The notes beneath the pieces were generated by a model. The model was not told the DNA's origin and did not search any database. It saw nothing but the letters and a program-made list of their open reading frames with translations. 64,000 nt of DNA from an uncultured Lachnospiraceae bacterium. Its GTDB lineage: Bacteria > Bacillota > Clostridia > Lachnospirales > Lachnospiraceae. Both the position numbers and the translations under genes were made by a program. Position 1 is the first letter of the stretch, and each line of letters opens with the position of its first letter. This document shows positions 58,165 through 64,000 of the stretch, piece after piece. The stretch is from assembly GCA_910578555.1 (NCBI GenBank), contig CAJTPS010000003.1, forward strand, positions 1 through 64,000, read 5' to 3'.

Positions 58165-61100
58165 ATGTTTGATGTGAAAAGGACAGTTCCGGAAGCGCCG
58201 CTTCACCGTATGGAATTTGAACATGACAACTGCGGGATCGGCGCCTGCGTGAGCATCAAGGGAGTAAAGAGCCGTGTTATCGTCGAGAATGCGCTTAAGA
58301 TCGTGGAAAATCTGGAGCACAGGGCAGGAAAGGATGCGGAGGGCAAGACCGGTGACGGCGTCGGTATCCTGACGCAGATGCCGCACAAATTCATGCAGAA
58401 AGTGACGAAGGAACTCGGCTTTGCCATCGGCGGGGAGCGTGAGTACGGTGTCGGCATGTTCTTTTTCCCGCAGGATGAACTGCAGCGGAATCAGGCGAAG
58501 AAGATGTTTGAGATCATCGCCGAGAAAGAGGGGCTGCCTTTCTTAGGATGGCGTGTGGTGCCGACAGTGCCTTCCGTGCTGGGGCACAAGGCGGTAGAAT
58601 GTATGCCTTGTATCATGCAGGCGTTTATCAAGAAACCGGCGAATGTGGCGAAAGGACTTGATTTTGACCGGAAACTGTACATACTGCGCAGAACGTTCGA
58701 GCAATCCACGGATGTGACTTATGTGGTCAGTCTGTCCAGCAGGACGATCGTATATAAAGGAATGTTTCTGGTGGGACAGCTGAGAACCTTTTTCGCTGAT
58801 CTGCAGGATAAGGATTACGAGTCCGCAATTGCCATGGTGCATTCGAGATTCTCCACGAACACGAATCCGAGCTGGGAGCGGGCTCATCCGAACCGGTTTA
58901 TTGTACATAACGGCGAGATCAACACGATCCGCGGCAATGCGGATAAGATGCAGGCGCGTGAGGAAAACATGGAATCCGAGCATCTGGAAGGGCAGATGCA
59001 CAAGGTGCTGCCGGCGATCAATGCATCCGGTTCCGATTCCGCGATGCTGGATAACACGCTGGAGTTCCTTGTGATGAGCGGTATGCCGCTCCCGCTTGCG
59101 GTGATGATCACGATTCCGGAGCCGTGGGAGAACAATAAGACGATGTCCCAGAAGAAAAAGGACTTCTATCAATATTATGCGACCATGATGGAGCCATGGG
59201 ACGGACCGGCATCGATCCTTTTCTCCGACGGAGATATGATGGGAGCGGTGCTTGACCGGAACGGTCTACGGCCTTCGCGCTATATGATCACGGATGACGA
59301 TACGCTGATTTTGTCCTCGGAAGTGGGGGTACTGAATATCGATCCGTCCAGGATCCTGGTAAAAGAGAGGCTGCATCCGGGCAAGATGCTGCTCGTGGAT
59401 ACGGTACAGGGGAGGGTCATCGATGATGATGAGTTGAAAGAACGTTATGCATCGGCGCAGCCCTACGGCGAGTGGCTGGACAACAAGCTGGTAGCGCTGA
59501 AGGACCTGAAGATTCCGAACCGGCGAGTGCCGGAATATACAGGGGAAGAAAGACAGCGTATGCAGAAGGCTTTCGGATATACATACGAAGAATTGAAGAT
59601 GAGTATCCTGCCGATGGCGAGAAACGGTGCGGAGGCGATTGCGGCAATGGGCGTGGATACGCCGATTCCGGTGCTGTCCAGAGCGCACCATCCGCTGTTC
59701 CATTACTTCAAGCAGCTCTTTGCACAGGTGACCAATCCGCCGATCGACGCGATCCGTGAGGAAGTGGTGACTTCCACGACTGTCTATCTGGGCAGGGACG
59801 GCAATCTGCTGGAGGAAGTGCCGGAGAACTGCAATATGCTCAAAGTGCACAACCCGATCCTGACCAATACGGATCTGTTGAAAATAAAGAATATGAAGTC
59901 AGAGGGCTTTAAGGTGGAAGTAATTCCCATCACTTATTACAAGACGACCAGTCTGGAGAAGGCCATTGACAGATTGTTCGTGGAGGTGGACAGGGCCTAC
60001 CGGGAAGGCGCGAACATCCTGATCCTGTCGGACCGCGGCGTGGACGAGAACAGGGTGGCGATTCCTTCGCTTCTGGCGGTGTCGGCACTGCAGCAGCATC
60101 TGGTCAACACGAAGAAGAGAACCAGTGTGGACATTATCTTAGAGTCTGCGGAGCCACGCGAGGTGCACCACTTTGCGACGCTCCTGGGGTTCGGTGCTTC
60201 GGCAGTCAATCCTTATCTGGCGCAGGAGAGCATCAAGGAACTGATCGATAATCATATGCTGGATAAAGATTACTATGCGGCGGTGAACGACTACAACGAC
60301 GCAGTGCTGCACGGCATCGTGAAGATCGCTTCCAAGATGGGGATTTCCACGATCCAGTCCTATCAGGGTTCCAAGATTTTTGAGGCGATCGGCATCGACA
60401 GGGACGTGATCAATAAGTATTTTACCAATACCGTGTGCCGTGTGGGCGGCATAACCTTAAAGGACATTGAAAAAGAAGCGGATACCTTGCACTCCATGGC
60501 TTTTGACCCGCTTGGTCTATCTACGGATCTGACGCTGGATAACCCGGGACATCACCAGATGCGCAGTGGCGCGGACGAACATCTGTATAACCCGGAAACG
60601 ATCCATTTACTCCAGGAGTCAACAAGACGAGGAGATTACGGGATCTTCAAGCAGTATACCGCAGCGGTCAATCATGAGGAGAGCATCAAGAATCTACGGG
60701 GACTTATGGACTTCAATTATGCGAAGAATCCCGTGCCAATCGAGGAAGTAGAGGCAGTTGACACGATTGTCACAAGATTCAAGACGGGCGCTATGTCCTA
60801 TGGTTCCATTTCCAAGGAGGCGCACGAGACGATGGCGATTGCTATGAACAGACTGCACGGCAAATCCAACTCCGGGGAAGGCGGCGAGGACGATGACAGA
60901 CTGAACGTGGGCGTGGACGGTTTAAACCGCTGTTCTGCGATCAAACAGGTGGCATCGGGACGGTTTGGTGTGACCAGTAAATATTTAAACAGCGCGCAGG
61001 AGATCCAGATCAAGATGGCACAGGGAGCGAAACCCGGTGAGGGCGGGCATCTGCCCGGCGGCAAGGTTTATCCGTGGATTGCAAAGACGAGGCATTCGAC

Positions 61101-62712
61101 ACCGGGCGTAGGCCTGATCTCACCGCCGCCGCACCATGACATATACTCCATAGAAGATCTGGCGCAGCTGATCTATGACTTGAAAAATGCCAATACGAGG
61201 GCGCGAATCTCCGTAAAACTGGTATCGGAAGCAGGCGTAGGTACGGTGGCGGCAGGCGTTGCCAAGGCGGGTGCACAGGTCATTCTCGTATCCGGCTACG
61301 ACGGCGGTACCGGCGCCGCACCCCGCAATTCCATTCACAATGCGGGACTGCCCTGGGAACTGGGACTGGCGGAGACGCACCAGACGCTGATTCAGAACGG
61401 GCTGCGGAACAAAGTCCGTATCGAGACCGACGGCAAGCTGATGAGCGGCCGTGATGTGGCGATTGCCGCGATTCTCGGCGCAGAGGAGTTCGGTTTTGCA
61501 ACGGCGCCGCTTGTGACCATGGGGTGCGTGATGATGCGCGTATGTAATCTGGACACCTGTCCGGTGGGCGTGGCGACACAGAATCCGGAACTGCGCAAAC
61601 GTTTTACGGGCAAACCGGAGTATGTGGAGAATTTCATGCGGTTCATCGCGCAGGAACTGCGGGAATATATGGCGAAGCTGGGCGTGCGCACGGTGGATGA
61701 ACTGGTGGGGCGGACAGATCTTCTGCGGATCAAAGAAAATTTGAATGCCCGTCAGAGACAGGTGGATTTAAGCCTGATTCTGCAAAATCCCTACGAGGGA
61801 AGCAAGGAGAAATGTATTTTTGATCCGAAACAGGTGTACGATTTCGGCCTGGAGAAGACATTGGACGAGAAGGTATTGTTAAAGCAGCTCTCCAGAGCGC
61901 TTGAAGCGGGGCAGAAGAGGAGCCTTGCGGTAGACGTGAGCAACACAGACCGTACCTTCGGCACGATCTTCGGTTCTGAGATCACAAGAAGATTCGGGGA
62001 TACGCTGGAAGAAGATACCTACCGTATTCTCTGTAACGGGTCCGGCGGTCAGAGCTTCGGCGCTTTTATTCCGAAAGGCCTGACACTGGAACTTGTGGGT
62101 GATTCCAACGATTACTTCGGCAAGGGTCTTTCCGGCGGCAAGCTTATCGTATATCCGCCGAAGGGAACGAAGTTTAAGCAGGACGAGAATATTATTATCG
62201 GTAATGTGGCGCTCTACGGCGCTACGTCCGGCAAGGCGTTTATCAATGGTGTGGCAGGGGAGCGTTTCTGCGTGCGTAACTCCGGCGCCCTTGCGGTCGT
62301 GGAGGGCGTGGGCGACCACGGCTGTGAGTATATGACCGGCGGGCGTGTGGCGGTGCTCGGAACGGTGGGCAAGAACTTTGCCGCCGGCATGAGCGGCGGG
62401 ATCGCCTATGTGCTGGATGAGAATAACGACCTGTATACGAAGACCAACAAGGAAATGGTTTCTTCCTATGAGATTACCTCTAAATATGATGTGCTTGAAT
62501 TAAAGGAGATGATCAAGGAGCATGTGGCCTATACCAATTCCGTCAAGGGCAAGGAAATACTGGATCATTTCGGGGAGTATCTGCCGAGATTCAAGAAGAT
62601 CATACCCCACGATTATGAGAAAATGCTGAAACTGATCGTGCAGATGGAAGAGAAAGGCTTAAGTGCGGAACAGGCGCAGATCGAGGCGTTCTACGCTGCG
62701 AAAAAAGGGTGA
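58165..62712 (+). CDS. gltB: Glutamate synthase large subunit
   Basis: The 1,515-residue protein has the GltB order. An N-terminal class II glutamine amidotransferase carries its nucleophile Cys23 in HDNCGIGACV, implying removal of a 22-residue propeptide. A central domain follows, then the FMN-binding synthase domain (~800-1180; AKPGEGGHLPGGKV, DGGTGAAPRNS). Next come the 3Fe-4S cysteines in CVMMRVCNLDTCPVGVAT, and last a GxGxG beta-helix domain (~1250-1470). It converts glutamine and 2-oxoglutarate to two glutamates with the small subunit. GGAGAGAAGG precedes the start. Expression is probably controlled by the leader at 57709-58128. Confidence 0.97.
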   Translation: MFDVKRTVPEAPLHRMEFEHDNCGIGACVSIKGVKSRVIVENALKIVENLEHRAGKDAEGKTGDGVGILTQMPHKFMQKVTKELGFAIGGEREYGVGMFFFPQDELQRNQAKKMFEIIAEKEGLPFLGWRVVPTVPSVLGHKAVECMPCIMQAFIKKPANVAKGLDFDRKLYILRRTFEQSTDVTYVVSLSSRTIVYKGMFLVGQLRTFFADLQDKDYESAIAMVHSRFSTNTNPSWERAHPNRFIVHNGEINTIRGNADKMQAREENMESEHLEGQMHKVLPAINASGSDSAMLDNTLEFLVMSGMPLPLAVMITIPEPWENNKTMSQKKKDFYQYYATMMEPWDGPASILFSDGDMMGAVLDRNGLRPSRYMITDDDTLILSSEVGVLNIDPSRILVKERLHPGKMLLVDTVQGRVIDDDELKERYASAQPYGEWLDNKLVALKDLKIPNRRVPEYTGEERQRMQKAFGYTYEELKMSILPMARNGAEAIAAMGVDTPIPVLSRAHHPLFHYFKQLFAQVTNPPIDAIREEVVTSTTVYLGRDGNLLEEVPENCNMLKVHNPILTNTDLLKIKNMKSEGFKVEVIPITYYKTTSLEKAIDRLFVEVDRAYREGANILILSDRGVDENRVAIPSLLAVSALQQHLVNTKKRTSVDIILESAEPREVHHFATLLGFGASAVNPYLAQESIKELIDNHMLDKDYYAAVNDYNDAVLHGIVKIASKMGISTIQSYQGSKIFEAIGIDRDVINKYFTNTVCRVGGITLKDIEKEADTLHSMAFDPLGLSTDLTLDNPGHHQMRSGADEHLYNPETIHLLQESTRRGDYGIFKQYTAAVNHEESIKNLRGLMDFNYAKNPVPIEEVEAVDTIVTRFKTGAMSYGSISKEAHETMAIAMNRLHGKSNSGEGGEDDDRLNVGVDGLNRCSAIKQVASGRFGVTSKYLNSAQEIQIKMAQGAKPGEGGHLPGGKVYPWIAKTRHSTPGVGLISPPPHHDIYSIEDLAQLIYDLKNANTRARISVKLVSEAGVGTVAAGVAKAGAQVILVSGYDGGTGAAPRNSIHNAGLPWELGLAETHQTLIQNGLRNKVRIETDGKLMSGRDVAIAAILGAEEFGFATAPLVTMGCVMMRVCNLDTCPVGVATQNPELRKRFTGKPEYVENFMRFIAQELREYMAKLGVRTVDELVGRTDLLRIKENLNARQRQVDLSLILQNPYEGSKEKCIFDPKQVYDFGLEKTLDEKVLLKQLSRALEAGQKRSLAVDVSNTDRTFGTIFGSEITRRFGDTLEEDTYRILCNGSGGQSFGAFIPKGLTLELVGDSNDYFGKGLSGGKLIVYPPKGTKFKQDENIIIGNVALYGATSGKAFINGVAGERFCVRNSGALAVVEGVGDHGCEYMTGGRVAVLGTVGKNFAAGMSGGIAYVLDENNDLYTKTNKEMVSSYEITSKYDVLELKEMIKEHVAYTNSVKGKEILDHFGEYLPRFKKIIPHDYEKMLKLIVQMEEKGLSAEQAQIEAFYAAKKG

Positions 62713-62726
62713 ATGGAGGAAGAATC

Positions 62727-64000
62727 ATGGGAAAACCGACAGGATTTATGGATTATGAGCGCAAGGTTTCTAAGGACGTGAGTCCGAAACAGCGCATTAA
62801 AAATTTCAATGAGTTTCATGAGCATCTGCCCATGGAGGAGCAGCGGTTACAGGGGGCGCGGTGTATGGACTGCGGCGTGCCGTTCTGTCAGTCGGGCATG
62901 ACGCTGTGCGGGATGACTTCCGGCTGTCCGCTGCACAATCTGGTGCCGGAGTGGAACGATCTGGTGTACACGGGCAATTGGGAACAGGCATATCTGCGCC
63001 TGCACAAGACGAATAATTTTCCGGAGTTTACATCGAGAGTATGTCCGGCGCTTTGTGAGGCGGCGTGTACCTGCGGGCTGAACGACGAGCCCGTGTCCAC
63101 GAAGGAGAACGAGTACGCCATCATCGAAAATGCCTACGAGATGGGTTATGCGGCGCCGAAACCGCCCAAAGTGCGGACCGGAAAGACGGTGGCAGTGGTG
63201 GGCAGCGGTCCGTCCGGTCTGGCGGTGGCAGACCAGTTGAACAAGCGTGGACATATGGTGACCGTCTATGAGCGTTCCGACAGGATCGGCGGGTTATTAA
63301 TGTACGGTATACCGAACATGAAACTGGAAAAACATATCATCGACCGAAAGATCAAGGTGATGGAGGCGGAGGGTGTCACCTTTGTGACGGGAACGGATAT
63401 CGGTAAGGACATGAAAGCGGAGAAACTCATGAAGGATTATGACCGCGTCGTGTTGTGCTGCGGTTCTTCCCAGCCAAGAGATATCAATGCGCCCGGCAGA
63501 GACGCCAAAGGGATCTATTTTGCGGTGGATTTCCTGACCCGGAACACGAAGAGTCTCCTGGATTCGGATTTTCAGGATAAACTGTATGTGGACACGAAGG
63601 GGAAGGACGTGGTGATCATCGGCGGCGGCGATACCGGCAACGACTGTGTGGGAACGGCCATCCGTCACGGGGCGAAATCTGTGACCCAGATCGAGATGAT
63701 GCCCAAGGCGCCTGACAGGCGCGCAGACAGTAATCCGTGGCCGCAGTGGCCCAAGGTGTGCAAGACCGACTACGGTCAGGAGGAGGCGATCGCGGTCTAT
63801 GGACACGATCCCCGCATCTATGAGTCCACGGTCAAGGAGTTTATCAAGGATAAAAGCGGTAATCTGAAAGCGGTGAAGATCGTTTCCCTGACATGGGAAA
63901 AGGATGCGAAGACCGGACGGATGAACATGAAAGAGGCGGCGGGCAGCGAGAGGGTGCTTGACGCGCAGATCGTGCTGATTGCCGCAGGATTTTTAGGAAG
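62727..64000 (+). CDS. gltD: Glutamate synthase small subunit (3' end outside window)
   Basis: At least 424 residues are present. The N-terminal iron-sulfur part has CMDCGVPFCQSG ... SGCPLHNLVPEWN and CPALCEAACTCGLN (two 4Fe-4S clusters). Two nucleotide-binding segments follow: FAD VAVVGSGPSGLAVADQLN (~152-170) and NADPH VVIIGGGDTGNDCVGTAI (~295-312). It passes electrons from NAD(P)H to the large subunit. GGAGGA lies 7 bases before the start, 14 bases after gltB stops. The frame is open to base 64000. Confidence 0.96.
   Translation, partial: MGKPTGFMDYERKVSKDVSPKQRIKNFNEFHEHLPMEEQRLQGARCMDCGVPFCQSGMTLCGMTSGCPLHNLVPEWNDLVYTGNWEQAYLRLHKTNNFPEFTSRVCPALCEAACTCGLNDEPVSTKENEYAIIENAYEMGYAAPKPPKVRTGKTVAVVGSGPSGLAVADQLNKRGHMVTVYERSDRIGGLLMYGIPNMKLEKHIIDRKIKVMEAEGVTFVTGTDIGKDMKAEKLMKDYDRVVLCCGSSQPRDINAPGRDAKGIYFAVDFLTRNTKSLLDSDFQDKLYVDTKGKDVVIIGGGDTGNDCVGTAIRHGAKSVTQIEMMPKAPDRRADSNPWPQWPKVCKTDYGQEEAIAVYGHDPRIYESTVKEFIKDKSGNLKAVKIVSLTWEKDAKTGRMNMKEAAGSERVLDAQIVLIAAGFLG

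Overview
The window looks like a chromosomal segment from a spore-forming Clostridia, most likely a Lachnospiraceae member. The reasons are an alpha/beta-type small acid-soluble spore protein, strong AGGAGG-type ribosome binding sites, the tig-clpP-clpX-lon-ysxC order, a maltose/maltodextrin ABC cluster without its own ATPase, and gltB-gltD. No rRNA, tRNA, CRISPR array or intact insertion sequence was recognised. Base composition is moderate over most of the window. It is visibly AT-rich at about 1-2130 and 43,990-45,960, which fits acquired DNA.

Layout. 1-2133 is eroded accessory DNA: the tail of one AlbA_2-type regulator, a complete second one, and the tail of an AAA ATPase. 2194-8744 is a complete four-gene Wadjet (JetABCD) anti-plasmid operon, followed by a DEDDh exonuclease (8845-9399). 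9650-14864 encodes a repeat-rich surface protein, a small membrane-anchored protein and a D,D-carboxypeptidase. 14873-16733 (minus strand) is an IbrB/IbrA-like pair (ParB-like plus PP-loop/PAPS-reductase-like). 17186-23764 is the maltodextrin regulon: a promoter, a 12-bp-periodic operator array, a binding lipoprotein, two permeases, MalQ and a LacI-family regulator. 23751-28968 holds a CYTH protein and a MoxR-DUF58-transglutaminase operon. 29065-32926 holds a DJ-1 protein, the spore protein and an NMT1/SsuA-type ABC system whose permease and ATPase are fused. 33033-41856 is the protein quality-control core (trigger factor, ClpP, ClpX, Lon), then YsxC, an AI-2E-family protein and a 2-hydroxyacid dehydrogenase. 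42047-43827 encodes VanZ-like, DUF308 and small hypothetical proteins. 43995-45851 (minus) is a compact AT-rich ATPase + TOPRIM pair that looks like an uncharacterised defence module. 46120-49060 holds a DUF1848 protein and a strip of decaying genes (HAD, MNT with a possible HEPN remnant, S66 peptidase). 49079-57526 holds a Gph-like phosphatase, a BlaI/BlaR-like pair with a 17-bp inverted-repeat operator, a broken MFS gene, a CPBP protease, an MBL hydrolase and a membrane-anchored EEP phosphatase. 57709-64000 is glutamate synthase (gltB, partial gltD) behind an unusual leader.

Three themes stand out. (1) Defence-type modules: Wadjet, the ATPase/TOPRIM pair, the Ibr pair and AlbA_2/AAA remnants. 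(2) A family of hairpin-rich intergenic elements that end in a short-loop hairpin and an ATG just upstream of genes (12470, 30259, 41851, 41977; architecturally similar ones at 13267 and 34996). One of them carries an open reading frame that could extend the downstream protein. (3) Complex leaders: the 12-bp operator array before the maltodextrin operon, the dyad operator before blaI, and a promoter-terminator-giant inverted repeat stack (57709-58128) before gltB.

All function calls come from reading the translated sequence and recalled family knowledge. No database search was possible.
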